Assembly (NCBI RefSeq): GCF_001665535.1
Contig: NZ_LZSQ01000128.1
Coordinates: forward strand, 58,612-122,611
Reading direction: 5' to 3'
DNA: 64,000 nt
Origin: Mycobacterium sp. 852002-51961_SCH5331710
Lineage (GTDB): Bacteria; Actinomycetota; Actinomycetes; Mycobacteriales; Mycobacteriaceae
A program made the position numbers and the translations under genes. The notes under the pieces are model-generated. The model had not been told where the DNA came from. It worked only from the letters and a program-made list of their open reading frames with translations, and made no database searches. This document shows positions 11,347 to 21,572 of the stretch, piece by piece (positions within the stretch are counted from its first letter, which is position 1; each line of letters begins with the position of its first letter).

Positions 11347-12297
11347 GTGACGGATGGCGACACCGCCGCGACGGTCATCATCGGCCAGCGGGTCCGTGCC
11401 GGTAAGGATGCGGCGTTCGAACGGTGGCAGCAGGACCTCAACCGCGAGGCTTCCCGATACACCGGCTTCCTCGGCGCCGAAATCCGCTCGCCCACCGCCG
11501 TTCAGCCGGAATGGGTGGTGATCTATCGCTTCGATTCGACCGCCCATCTTCAAGCGTGGATCAACAGCGCCACGCGGCAGAGCCGGCTGACCGCGGGTGA
11601 GGAGCTCTTCGACGGCCCGGCCACCCAACAGGTCGTCGGCGGCCGCGCCGCAGACGGCGATGCGCTGGTGACCGTCGTCGTCAGCCACCGGGTCCGCGCC
11701 GATCAGGTAGATGAGTTTCTCGCTTGGCAGGACCGGCTTCGACTGGCCGAGAACGAGTTTCCCGGCTTCCGCGGCAGCGAGCTGTTCCGCCCGGTGGCCG
11801 GAGTTCAGGATGAGTGGACCGCCATGTACCGCTACGACACCGCAGCGGACCTCGACCGGTGGTTGGTCTCGAAGAAGCGTCGCGACCTCCTCGCCGAGGG
11901 CGAGCAGTTCTCCGATTTCAATCTGCGCACCATCGACCACTCCTTCGGGAGCTGGTTCGCCTTCGACGAGCATGGCAAGCAGGCCCCACCACCGACGAAC
12001 CTCAAGACATCCATCGCGGTGTGGGTCGGGCTGTACCCGACAGTCATGCTGCTCACCATCGCGCTGTCACCGCTGAGGCTGCCGCTGTGGTTGAACATGC
12101 TCGTCGGAAACCTGTTGTCGAGCCTGCTGATCAGCTTCATCGTCATGCCCTACTACGTGAACCCGCTGCTGAAGCACTGGTTGCGCCCACCGCCGAACGC
12201 GCCCGTCGCACGGACCAACCTTCGGGGCGTCGGCACCATCGTCGTCGCGATGTTGTTCTGGGCGCTGATATTCCACCTCGCGTCGGTCGTCTTCTGA
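11347..12297 (+). CDS. Tandem antibiotic-biosynthesis-monooxygenase (ABM) domains with membrane C terminus
   Basis: 316 residues from GTG at 11347, two bases after the preceding stop. Residues ~6-100 and ~105-195 are two copies of the ABM ferredoxin-like fold: both carry VxVxxRVRA, FxxWQ and GFxGxE/S blocks. ABM proteins act on quinones, haem or polyketides, usually as dimers, so a tandem copy gives a built-in dimer. Residues ~215-316 contain three hydrophobic helices (VGLYPTVMLLTIAL, MLVGNLLSSLLISFIVM, IVVAMLFWALIFHLASVVF), placing the domains at the membrane. The family is recognisable; the reaction is not. Confidence 0.78.
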   Translation: MTDGDTAATVIIGQRVRAGKDAAFERWQQDLNREASRYTGFLGAEIRSPTAVQPEWVVIYRFDSTAHLQAWINSATRQSRLTAGEELFDGPATQQVVGGRAADGDALVTVVVSHRVRADQVDEFLAWQDRLRLAENEFPGFRGSELFRPVAGVQDEWTAMYRYDTAADLDRWLVSKKRRDLLAEGEQFSDFNLRTIDHSFGSWFAFDEHGKQAPPPTNLKTSIAVWVGLYPTVMLLTIALSPLRLPLWLNMLVGNLLSSLLISFIVMPYYVNPLLKHWLRPPPNAPVARTNLRGVGTIVVAMLFWALIFHLASVVF

Positions 12298-12386
12298 AAC
12301 GCCACTGAGGCAGAAACCAGCGACGCGCGGAGTGCATGCGGCGTAAGAACCGCACCGGCAGCGGGCATTCCGCTATGTTCGGCCTC

Positions 12387-13049
12387 GTGGACAAGGGATC
12401 GTTGCTCACCGAACTGATCCCGTTGGCGTTGGTGGTGGCGCTCTCACCGCTGTCGATCATCCCCGCGGTGCTGGTACTGCACACCGCGCGGCCCCGCCCG
12501 ACGAGCCTGGCGTTCTTGGCCGGATGGCTGATCGGGTTGGCGGTGCTGACGAGCATCTTCCTTCAGGTGTCCAGCCTGCTGGGTGGCCGCGAGGGCCGAC
12601 CACCGGGATGGGCGTCGTGGCTACGGATCGTGGTCGGCGCCGCCCTCATCGTGTTCGGGTTGTATCGCTGGTTCACCCGCAAGAAGGCATCGCACAAGCC
12701 GCGCTGGATGGAGGGCTTGAGCACGCTGACCCCACTACGCGCGGGCGGCACGGGGATGCTCTTGACCGTCGCCAACCCCAAGGTCCTGTTCATTTGTGCC
12801 GCAGCGGGTTTGGCTATCGGCACCGCCGGCGGTCCCCGCGACGACTGGGTGGCCGTCGCATGGTTCGTGATCGCGGCCGGTTCGACGGTCGCGCTGCCGA
12901 TCCTGGCCTACGCGGTCTCCGGCGACCGGCTCGACCGACCGCTGGCCCGGCTCAAGGACTGGATGGACCGCCAGCACGCCGTCCTCATCGCGGGCATCCT
13001 CGTCGTGATCGGTCTCATGGTGTTGTACAAGGGCATTCACGGGTTATGA
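12387..13049 (+). CDS. GAP/Sap-family polytopic membrane protein
   Basis: 220 residues with six likely helices in the LysE-like arrangement of the GAP family (LLTELIPLALVVALSPLSII at the N terminus; NPKVLFICAAAG in the middle). Mycobacterial members include Sap and GAP proteins that help lipid or glycopeptidolipid export, so a transport role in envelope lipids is possible. GTG at 12387 is chosen because it begins directly at the family's N terminus and sits seven bases after a -10-like TATGTT (12374-12379), fitting a leaderless transcript; ATG at 12375 or 12336 in frame are alternatives. It overlaps the convergent TetR gene by six bases. Confidence 0.75.
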   Translation: MDKGSLLTELIPLALVVALSPLSIIPAVLVLHTARPRPTSLAFLAGWLIGLAVLTSIFLQVSSLLGGREGRPPGWASWLRIVVGAALIVFGLYRWFTRKKASHKPRWMEGLSTLTPLRAGGTGMLLTVANPKVLFICAAAGLAIGTAGGPRDDWVAVAWFVIAAGSTVALPILAYAVSGDRLDRPLARLKDWMDRQHAVLIAGILVVIGLMVLYKGIHGL

Positions 13050-13691
13050 CCCGCCGAGCTCCGGTAGCCCGAGCTCGGCGGCATCGGCGGTCAGGTACCG
13101 CGTCACCGTCGGCGCGAGCAGCCGTACCAGGTCGTCGTCGGGCAGCGTCGCCAACGGCGGGATCTTCATGACGAAGCGCAGCACCGCGGTTCCCACGAGC
13201 TGACTCGCCGCCAGCAGCGCACGCAGCCGGGCCTCTTCCCCTCCGCCGAGCTCGGCGGACACCGCGCTCAGCACGTGATCCTGCATGAACCCGCGGAACG
13301 CCTCGTGCGCGTCGGGATTCGAGGTGGCCGACTGCAACATCGCGACCATCGTCGGGCCCGACTCCGGTGACTGCCAGATCCGCAGGTACGTACGAACCAT
13401 GCGGGTGCCGATGTCGGGGTCGTCGTCCGGGCCGCCGGCGAGCGCGGAGACCAGCGCGCCGGGGGTGACGACGAGGTTGAGCGACTCGCGGAACAGCTGG
13501 GCCTTGGAGCCGAACAGATAGAGCACCATCGACGGGTCGACATGGGCGTCGCGGGCCACCGCGCGCAGCGTCGTCTTCTCGTATCCCTCGGCACCGAAGC
13601 GCTTGCGCGCCGCCGCGAGCACCGCGTCGCGCGAAACCGGCTCGCCCTGTCGCCGGCCCCTGCGCCGGACTGTTTTGGCTGGTGACGCCAT
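13044..13691 (-). CDS. TetR-family transcriptional regulator
   Basis: 215 residues. The N-terminal helix-turn-helix lies at about residues 20-65 (SRDAVLAAARKRFGAEGYEKTTLRAVARDAHVD, with YLFGSKAQLF following), preceded by a basic arm (RRRGRRQGE). The C-terminal ligand domain resembles the TetR_C group with LLAPTV near the end. It is divergent from the membrane protein gene at 13791, and a perfect palindrome lies between them, so it probably represses that gene and itself. The inducer is unknown. Confidence 0.9.
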   Translation of the reverse strand: MASPAKTVRRRGRRQGEPVSRDAVLAAARKRFGAEGYEKTTLRAVARDAHVDPSMVLYLFGSKAQLFRESLNLVVTPGALVSALAGGPDDDPDIGTRMVRTYLRIWQSPESGPTMVAMLQSATSNPDAHEAFRGFMQDHVLSAVSAELGGGEEARLRALLAASQLVGTAVLRFVMKIPPLATLPDDDLVRLLAPTVTRYLTADAAELGLPELGGS

Positions 13692-13705
13692 ACCCCGAGG
13701 CTATC

Positions 13706-13725
13706 ATTTCAATGGGTGTTGAAAT
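13706..13725. promoter_or_regulatory. Perfect palindrome, probable TetR operator
   Basis: ATTTCAA (13706-13712), six bases, then TTGAAAT (13719-13725) form a perfect inverted repeat, 14 bases from the tetR start codon and 65 bases from the divergent membrane-protein gene. Position and symmetry fit the binding site of the adjacent TetR regulator. Confidence 0.72.
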
Positions 13726-13790
13726 TGTCGCGGCGCGGCGTTACTCTGCCCCTACGCAGAAATTCAACGTCGAATGAAAAGGTGCGGACC

Positions 13791-14801
13791 ATGACTACCG
13801 AAACCCCGGAAAGGGCCCCCCACCACGCTTCACCGGTTCACGAGCCGCCCGCCGCGGTACGCGCGACGGGCGTGGTCGTGGTGCTCACCGTCGTCATCGC
13901 GATCGTCGCGCTGGCCTTCGCGCTGCCCGCCGCTCGCAGCGGCCCACATAACGTGCCGATCGGCGCGGCCGGACCGCAGGCGGCAAGTGGCCAGGTGGTG
14001 GCGACGCTGGACCAGCAGGCACCGGGGGCGTTCTCGGTCACCTACTACCCCGGGGCCGACGCCCTTCGCGAGGCCATCCGCAACCGCGACGTGTACGGCG
14101 GCATCGCGTTCGGGCCGGAGGGACCCACGCTGATGACCGCGACCGGCGCCAGCCCGATGGTCGCCCAGATGTTGTCCCAGATCGGCAACGGCATCGCGCA
14201 GAAGACCGGCACGCAGTTGCACGTCGAGGACCTGGCGCCCCCGACCGCCGACGATCCGCGCGGCGCCGGCCTGGCCGCCTCCGCCCTGCCCATCACCCTC
14301 GCCGGGCTGCTGCCCGCGATCGCCTTGATGTTCGCGCTCAAGCGGGAGGTGTGGACCCGCTTCACAGCCGCCGTGGTTTTCGCGGGCGTGGCCGGGCTGT
14401 CCATCGCCGCGCTGCTGCGCTGGGTGACGGGCTCGATCGAGGCGAACTTCTGGGGAGTCGCCGGTGCGCTGACGCTGGGCGCCCTGGCGATGGGGTTGAC
14501 GATTTTGGGGCTGGGGTCGCTGTTCGGACGGGTCGGCCTGGCGCTGGGTGCGGTGCTCGCGTTGCTCGTCGGCAACCCGCTGTCCGGTTTGACCAGCGCC
14601 CCCGAACTGCTGCCCAGCGGCTGGGGAGAGTTCGGCCAGTTCATGCCTCAGGGCGCCAACGCCACCCTGCTGCGGTCCGCGGCCTTCTTCGACGGCGCAG
14701 GCGCCGCGGTACCGGTCCTCGTGCTGGCCTGCTGGACGGCCGTCGGAGTGGCGCTCATCGTGCTGGCGGCGCTTCGGCAGCGAAGGGTGACGCCCGGCTG
14801 A
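13791..14801 (+). CDS. ABC-2-type/YhgE-like membrane protein
   Basis: 336 residues from ATG at 13791, preceded by AAAAGG. One helix at ~30-55 is followed by an external domain of about 110 residues (containing GQVVATLDQ and YYPGADALREAIRNRDVYGGI) and then five or six helices. This is the layout of the Pip/YhgE and ABC-2 permease-like group often controlled by a neighbouring TetR and sometimes linked to drug export. No ATPase gene is adjacent. The divergent TetR gene and the palindrome between them suggest drug- or metabolite-inducible expression. The transported molecule is unknown. Confidence 0.75.
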   Translation: MTTETPERAPHHASPVHEPPAAVRATGVVVVLTVVIAIVALAFALPAARSGPHNVPIGAAGPQAASGQVVATLDQQAPGAFSVTYYPGADALREAIRNRDVYGGIAFGPEGPTLMTATGASPMVAQMLSQIGNGIAQKTGTQLHVEDLAPPTADDPRGAGLAASALPITLAGLLPAIALMFALKREVWTRFTAAVVFAGVAGLSIAALLRWVTGSIEANFWGVAGALTLGALAMGLTILGLGSLFGRVGLALGAVLALLVGNPLSGLTSAPELLPSGWGEFGQFMPQGANATLLRSAAFFDGAGAAVPVLVLACWTAVGVALIVLAALRQRRVTPG

Positions 14802-14817
14802 CATACACTCGGGCCGC

Positions 14818-15981
14818 GTGGGACTCGACGACCGTGAAGCGCTGAGCATGCTGCGCGACGCGGTCGATCCCGCGTCCGGCTCGGACCTGATCCGCAGCTT
14901 CTACACCCATTGGTTCGCGATCGACATCTCGGTGCGCGACCTGTTTCCGCCGGACATGGACGAGCAGCGTCAGCGGTTCGGCCACGCCGTCACCTGGGTG
15001 CTGGGCGAACTCGTCGCCCAACGGGCCCGGGAACCGGTCGCCTTCCTCGCTCAGCTCGGCCGGGACCACCGTAAATACGGTGTCCTGCAACGGCATTACG
15101 ACACCATGCAAACCGCGCTGTACGCCAGCTTCCGTAATCACTTGGCCGAGCGCTGGGACGACAGGCTCGCCGAGACCGCACACGACGTCGTCGCGTTGAT
15201 GATCGGGGTGATGCGCGGGGCCGCCGACGCGGAGCAGGGGCCGCCGTTCTGCGACGGCACGGTCATCGAGCACCTGCGGGTCACCCGCGACGTCTCCGTC
15301 GTGCGATTGCAACTGGACCGTCCGCTGTTCTACCACCCGGGCCAGTACGTGACGGTTCAGGTTCCGCAGTGGCCGCGCCGGTGGCGGTATCTGAGCCCGT
15401 CGATACCGACCGAGCCCTCCGGCGCGATCGAATTCCACATCCGCTCGGTGGCCGGCGGCATGGTGAGCACCGCGATCGTCGCCGAGACGAAACCCGGCGA
15501 CCGGTGGCGGCTGTCCAATCCGCACGGGGGGCTGCACGTGGACCGCGACGGCGAGGACGTGCTGATGGTCGCGGGCAGTACCGGGCTGGCACCGCTGCGG
15601 ACGCTGATCATGGATCTCACCCGCTGGGGCGTCAATCCGCGAGTCCATCTGTTCTTCGGCGGAAGGTATCCGTGCGACCTGTACGACCTGCGCACGCTGT
15701 GGCAGATCGCGTCGCAGAACCCATGGCTGTCGGTCACCCCGGTCTCGGAGTTCAACGTCGACCCGCCGTGGGCCGCCGACTATCCGGACGTACAACCCCC
15801 GCGCGGCCTGCACGTGCGACAGACCGGCACGCTGGCCGACGTCGTCACCCGCTATGGCAACTGGGGCGATCGGCAGATCCTGATCTGCGGAAGCCCGAAC
15901 ATGGTGACGGCGACCAAGGCGGCGCTGCTCGCCAAAGGAGCACCGGCCGAACGCATTCAGCACGATCCGCTGAGCTCCTGA
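14818..15981 (+). CDS. Flavohemoglobin-like NO dioxygenase/oxidoreductase (Rv0385-like)
   Basis: 387 residues. Residues 1-140 form a globin domain: Tyr in SFYTHWF at the B10 region and the proximal His in GRDHRKYGV. Residues 145-250 form a ferredoxin-reductase-type FAD domain (HPGQYVTVQVP; WRYLSPSIP in place of the usual RxYSL). Residues 250-387 bind NAD(P)H (MVAGSTGLAPLRTLI, ICGSPNMV). Flavohemoglobins oxidise NO to nitrate; the divergent FAD motif matches mycobacterial type II members whose activity differs. GTG at 14818 follows a -10-like TACACT (14804-14809), fitting a leaderless start. Confidence 0.87.
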   Translation: MGLDDREALSMLRDAVDPASGSDLIRSFYTHWFAIDISVRDLFPPDMDEQRQRFGHAVTWVLGELVAQRAREPVAFLAQLGRDHRKYGVLQRHYDTMQTALYASFRNHLAERWDDRLAETAHDVVALMIGVMRGAADAEQGPPFCDGTVIEHLRVTRDVSVVRLQLDRPLFYHPGQYVTVQVPQWPRRWRYLSPSIPTEPSGAIEFHIRSVAGGMVSTAIVAETKPGDRWRLSNPHGGLHVDRDGEDVLMVAGSTGLAPLRTLIMDLTRWGVNPRVHLFFGGRYPCDLYDLRTLWQIASQNPWLSVTPVSEFNVDPPWAADYPDVQPPRGLHVRQTGTLADVVTRYGNWGDRQILICGSPNMVTATKAALLAKGAPAERIQHDPLSS

Positions 15982-16015
15982 AACCGGGCGGCACGGCGGC
16001 GGTCGCACCCGCTCG

Positions 16016-16067
16016 TTTGTGAATCCGACGACGGTTTCGTCGCGATGAGCGCAGCTGGTTTCACAAA
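16016..16067. repeat. Nested inverted repeat in the spacer before the epimerase gene
   Basis: TTTGTGAA (16016-16023) is matched by TTCACAAA (16060-16067). Inside them CGACGA and TCGTCG (16026-16031 and 16037-16042) form a short hairpin. It could end the flavohemoglobin transcript or be an operator; nothing in the sequence decides. Confidence 0.45.
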
Positions 16068-16124
16068 TCACGCAGGCACGCGCTGCCGTGGCTTCATCTA
16101 AGCCCGGCGTGGGACGATCGTCTG

Positions 16125-17027
16125 GTGGTTGACTTCGATGCCGTCACGCTGAAGGACCCGTCGTCGGACCTGACCGCGACCTTCGTCCCGGCTGCCGGCA
16201 TGATCGGCACGTCGCTGGCCGAGTCGGGTGACGAGTTCCTCGGACAGCGCCGCGGCTTGACCGCCTACGTGAACAACGGCAAGACGATGGGCATCCCGAT
16301 CCTGTATCCGTGGGCGAACCGGTTGAGCGCCAATACCTATGAGGTCGACGGGTCGGTCGTCACCCTGACCCCGGGCACAAACGGGGTCCGCACCGACGAG
16401 CACGGCGCGCCGATTCATGGTGTGCTCGCCGCCTACCCGGGGTGGAAGGTCACCACCCGCACCGAGAACGTGCTGACCGCCGAGCTCGACTACGGCGCCG
16501 ACGCCGAACTGCTCGCGTCGTTTCCGTTTCCGCACCTACTCACCCAACACGTCACGCTCGGCGATCGCACGCTCACCATCGAGACGACGGTCGCGGCCAC
16601 GTCGTCGGCGGACGTGCCGCTGTGCTTCGGCTACCACCCGTACCTGAAGATCCCCGGCGTCCCGCGCGAGGAGTGGACGCTGAGCACACCGGAGATGCGC
16701 CACCTGCCGGTGGACGACAACGGCATCCCCACCGGCGCCCACGAGCAATGGCCCGGCGGCGCAGAGCAATTGAAGGTCACCGCCTATGACGACGGTTTCG
16801 ACCAGGTCCCAAAGGGCGCCGTGTTCACCCTCGCTGGCGGTGAGCGCCGCATCGAGGTGCGGTTCGAAACCGGTTATCCCGCAGCGCAACTGTTCGCCCC
16901 GCCCAATGACGACCTGATCGGCATCGAGCCGATGGCCGCGCCGACGGATTCACTGAGAAGGGGCGGATACCGAAAAGCGGCCCCCGGCATGCCGGAGACC
17001 GCTCGGTTCTCGATCATTGTTTTTTGA
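16125..17027 (+). CDS. Aldose 1-epimerase (galactose mutarotase) family protein
   Basis: 300 residues with the mutarotase beta-sandwich pattern: NNGKTMGIPILYPWANRL near the N terminus, HGAPIHGVLA with a conserved His, CFGYHPYLKIPG with the catalytic His, and a C-terminal IGIEPMAAPTDSL containing the catalytic Glu. The family interconverts anomers of hexoses or related sugars. There is no signal peptide, so it is cytosolic. GTG at 16125 comes seven bases after GACGAT, a possible -10, again suggesting leaderless mRNA. It converges on hspR with eight bases between the ends. Confidence 0.88.
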   Translation: MVDFDAVTLKDPSSDLTATFVPAAGMIGTSLAESGDEFLGQRRGLTAYVNNGKTMGIPILYPWANRLSANTYEVDGSVVTLTPGTNGVRTDEHGAPIHGVLAAYPGWKVTTRTENVLTAELDYGADAELLASFPFPHLLTQHVTLGDRTLTIETTVAATSSADVPLCFGYHPYLKIPGVPREEWTLSTPEMRHLPVDDNGIPTGAHEQWPGGAEQLKVTAYDDGFDQVPKGAVFTLAGGERRIEVRFETGYPAAQLFAPPNDDLIGIEPMAAPTDSLRRGGYRKAAPGMPETARFSIIVF

Positions 17028-17035
17028 GGAGTTTG

Positions 17036-17440
17036 TTACTCCGCCTGACGTCGCCGCCGAGCGGCTCCAGGTTGCCAGACCACGACCGCGGTGCTCTTCG
17101 GCATCACGGCCAGATCGCGGCGCTGAGACCCCCGCAACGCCTCCACTTCGTCGGTCAGCTCCCGGACCCTCGCCTGCAGCGCCTCGACCTGGTTGGTCAG
17201 CTCGATGATGCGTTTGATCCCGGCGAGGTTGACACCCTCGTCCTGGCTCAGCCGCTGCACCTCGCGGAGAAGTTCGACGTCGTGCTGCGAGTAACGCCTG
17301 CCGCCGCCCGAGGTGCGTTGCGGGCGCACCAGGCCGAGCCGGTCATAGGTGCGCAGCGTCTGGGCGTGCATGCCGGCCAGCTCAGCGGCGACGGAGATCA
17401 GGAACGTCCGCGCCTCGTCGTTCGGCCGTTTCGCTGCCAT
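17036..17440 (-). CDS. hspR: Heat-shock repressor HspR (MerR family)
   Basis: 134 residues. The winged HTH of the MerR family is at residues 13-80 (FLISVAAELAGMHAQTLRTYDRLGL, RRYSQHDVELL), followed by a coiled-coil (IIELTNQVEALQARVREL) and a basic tail. HspR binds HAIR palindromes and represses dnaK and clpB; DnaK acts as co-repressor in Streptomyces, closing a feedback loop. The start is ATG at 17440, sharing one base with the dnaJ stop (TGATG). A longer frame to 17455 is less likely. It is the last gene of dnaK-grpE-dnaJ-hspR. Confidence 0.96.
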   Translation of the reverse strand: MAAKRPNDEARTFLISVAAELAGMHAQTLRTYDRLGLVRPQRTSGGGRRYSQHDVELLREVQRLSQDEGVNLAGIKRIIELTNQVEALQARVRELTDEVEALRGSQRRDLAVMPKSTAVVVWQPGAARRRRQAE

Positions 17441-18618
17441 CACGCACCTGCCCATCCAGCCCGCGGATCGAAGCCGCTGGCCCGCTCCGCCTTCGCATAG
17501 GCCTCCAACGCCTCGGCCGCCTCACCCTCGAGATTGGGCGGGACCGCGACCTTCACCGTCACGAGCAGATCGCCGTGTCCGCCGGAGCGTTTCGGCACAC
17601 CGCGCCCGCGCACGCGCAGGATGCGCCCGTCCGACGTGCCCTTGGGCACCCGAACACCGACCTTGCCCTCGAGCGTCGGCACCGAAAGCGTTGTACCAAG
17701 CGCCAACTCGTGGAAGCTGACGGGTACGGTGACGGTCAGGTCGTCGCCGTCGCGGCCGAACACCTTGTCGGGACGCACGTGAACGGTGACGTACAGGTCG
17801 CCCGACGGTGCACCGCGCAGGCCCGCTTCGCCCTGGCCGGCCAACCGGATTCGTTGTCCGTCCTCGACGCCCGGCGGGATCCGCACGTTGATCGTGCGGG
17901 TGCGGGTGGTCACACCGGTGCCCTTGCACTCCTGGCAGGGGTGCTCGATGATCGAGCCGCTGCCACGGCATTCCGTGCACGGCTCGGAGAACCCGAACGC
18001 GCCCTGGTTGCGGTTGATCACCCCGGACCCGTTGCAGTTCGGGCAGACCTTCGGGCTGGTGCCGGGGCGGGCGCCGCTGCCGTGACAGTTCGTGCACGGT
18101 GCGGGACTGGTGAGCCGCAACGGCATCGCCACACCCTTGGTGGCTTCCAGGAACGACAGCTCCGTCTCGGTCTCGAGGTCGTTGCCGCGGCGCGGCCTGC
18201 TGGGCCGCGGCTGCTGAGCGCCGCGGCCGAAGAGCCCACCGAAGAGATCGCCGATGTTGGCGCCGCCGGTCTGGCCGGCCGCATCGAAGAGGTCGTTCAG
18301 GTTGAACTCGACGCCGTCGCCGCCGCCGAATCCGCCGAAGCCGCCACCGCCGCCGAACCGACCGCGGCCGAAACCGCCGTTGGCGAACAAGCGCCGGGTC
18401 TCGTCGTACTCCTTGCGTTTGGCCGGATCCGTCAGCACCTCTTTGGCCTCGGAGACGGCCTTGTACCGCTCTTCGGCGGCCGAGTTCCCCGGATTGCGGT
18501 CGGGATGGTTTTCCGCGAGCAGCTTTCGGGCCGCCCGCTTGATTTCCTGATCGCTGGCGTCAGAGGAGACGCCGAGCTCCTTGTAGAAGTCCTTCTCGAC
18601 CCACTCACGCTGGGCCAT
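17440..18618 (-). CDS. dnaJ: Co-chaperone DnaJ (DnaJ1)
   Basis: 392 residues with all DnaJ type I parts: J domain (residues 8-75) with the HPD motif in ENHPDRNPG, a Gly/Phe-rich linker (~85-115), a zinc-finger region with four CxxCxGxG motifs (CTNCHGSG, CPNCNGSG, CTECRGSG, CQECKGTG) and the C-terminal substrate-binding sandwich. It delivers clients to DnaK and stimulates its ATPase. A strong ribosome-binding site (GGAGGTGA) precedes the ATG. The 153-base spacer after grpE contains a hairpin, so dnaJ-hspR may be expressed at a different level from dnaK-grpE. Confidence 0.97.
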   Translation of the reverse strand: MAQREWVEKDFYKELGVSSDASDQEIKRAARKLLAENHPDRNPGNSAAEERYKAVSEAKEVLTDPAKRKEYDETRRLFANGGFGRGRFGGGGGFGGFGGGDGVEFNLNDLFDAAGQTGGANIGDLFGGLFGRGAQQPRPSRPRRGNDLETETELSFLEATKGVAMPLRLTSPAPCTNCHGSGARPGTSPKVCPNCNGSGVINRNQGAFGFSEPCTECRGSGSIIEHPCQECKGTGVTTRTRTINVRIPPGVEDGQRIRLAGQGEAGLRGAPSGDLYVTVHVRPDKVFGRDGDDLTVTVPVSFHELALGTTLSVPTLEGKVGVRVPKGTSDGRILRVRGRGVPKRSGGHGDLLVTVKVAVPPNLEGEAAEALEAYAKAERASGFDPRAGWAGA

Positions 18619-18718
18619 ACCGCGTCACCTCCTTCCGCTCTTGTCTGTTTATCGCAGTCTCATTCCGATTTTGATGATTGACGACGAATCGCGCCGGATT
18701 AGTCGCCGCCGCCGAGTC

Positions 18719-18765
18719 GAAGGTGGCGCAGAATCCGCCCGTTTCGGCTATTCCGCGCCACCTTC
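18719..18765 (-). terminator. Intercistronic hairpin between grpE and dnaJ
   Basis: GAAGGTGGCGC (18719-18729) pairs perfectly with GCGCCACCTTC (18755-18765). After one mismatch the inner GAAT/ATTC bases also pair, leaving a loop of about 15 bases. It lies seven bases beyond the grpE stop and could be an attenuator, a partial terminator or an mRNA-stability element. Confidence 0.6.
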
Positions 18766-18771
18766 TCCTCA

Positions 18772-19406
18772 TCAGGCTTCGGCTTCCGGCGAAGCGTCAC
18801 CCGCGGCGCCGTCACCGCCGTCGGGGACCGTGTCCACCACGCCCACCAAGGCGTGGCGCACGACCTGATCGCCGACCTTGTAACCGCGTCGCATGACGGT
18901 GCCCAAGACGGGGTGAGTGCCCTCACCCTCGTGCTGCACGGCCTCGTGGAGTTCGGGGTCGAACTCGTCGCCTTCGGCGCCGAACGCCGAAAGGCCAAGC
19001 CCTTCAAGGGTGTTGACCAGCTTGTCGGCCATCACCTTGAGCGGACCGCTCTCGAGGTCCCCGTGGCTACGCGCGCGGTCGAGGTCGTCGAGGATCGGCA
19101 GCAGCGCCGAGATGACCGAGGCCTTCGCCCGGTCGGCCGCCACCTGCTGATCGCGCAACGCACGCTTGCGGTAGTTCGTGAAATCGGCCTGTACCCGCTG
19201 CAGATCGGCCAGCAGTTCGGAGGCCTTGTCGGCCTCCTCCCCTGCCGCCTTCTGTGCGGGCGCGTCCGGCGCCGGCTCGCCGGGGCTTGATGCCGCCCCG
19301 GCCTCACCGGCCGCCGAACCCGAACCTGCTTCTCTCACTTCGCCCGTGACCGGATCGATGCGCCGTTTGTCGGTGACGGTCACCGGCTCGTGCGGATCGT
19401 TTCCTG

Positions 19407-19410
<4 letters not shown>
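18772..19410 (-). CDS. grpE: Nucleotide exchange factor GrpE
   Basis: 212 residues. A disordered, acidic Ala/Pro/Glu-rich N terminus (~1-60) is followed by the long dimer-forming helix (LLADLQRVQADFTNYRKRALRDQQ) and the C-terminal beta-domain (HPVLGTVMRRGYKVGDQVVRHALVGV) that contacts DnaK. It speeds ADP release from DnaK. ATG overlaps the dnaK stop by four bases, so the two are translationally coupled. Confidence 0.97.
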
Positions 19411-21266
<1,856 letters not shown>

Positions 21267-21299
21267 GTTGGTTCCTCCTGAATAGTCTGCTTCTTTGGG

Positions 21300-21320
21300 T
21301 CTGAGTGCACCGCACTCAAG
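21300..21320. promoter_or_regulatory. HAIR element, proximal to dnaK (imperfect)
   Basis: The right half-site ACTCAAG (21314-21320) is perfect; the left half (TCTGAGT, 21300-21306) differs from CTTGAGT at two positions. The spacing of seven bases is that of HAIR. It lies 34 bases upstream of the dnaK start. Confidence 0.75.
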
Positions 21321-21354
21321 ACTGCGCCGACAGACTATAACCTGTCAACCCAGA

Positions 21355-21375
21355 CTTGAGTCTGTTCCACTCAAG
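21355..21375. promoter_or_regulatory. HAIR element, distal to dnaK
   Basis: CTTGAG (21355-21360) and CTCAAG (21370-21375) with nine bases between them match the HAIR consensus CTTGAGT-N7-ACTCAAG fully in both half-sites. Together with the site at 21300 it gives two HspR sites 55 bases apart (start to start), as expected for an actinobacterial dnaK promoter. Confidence 0.9.
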
Positions 21376-21572
21376 TATCGATAGGCTCAACGGGGCCACC
21401 GCAGGTTTTGTTCCCGGATTGGTCCCCGGGCCGGTAGGTGGGACCGCGACATATTCGCTGCGAGCTTTCGTCACGCCGGCACAAGCGAACATGACGCGCG
21501 GTGGCCGACTCGGTCACGGACCTCTCGCGCTTCGATCGAACGTCGACGAAATAGCGGCCGCGGATCTCCCCG

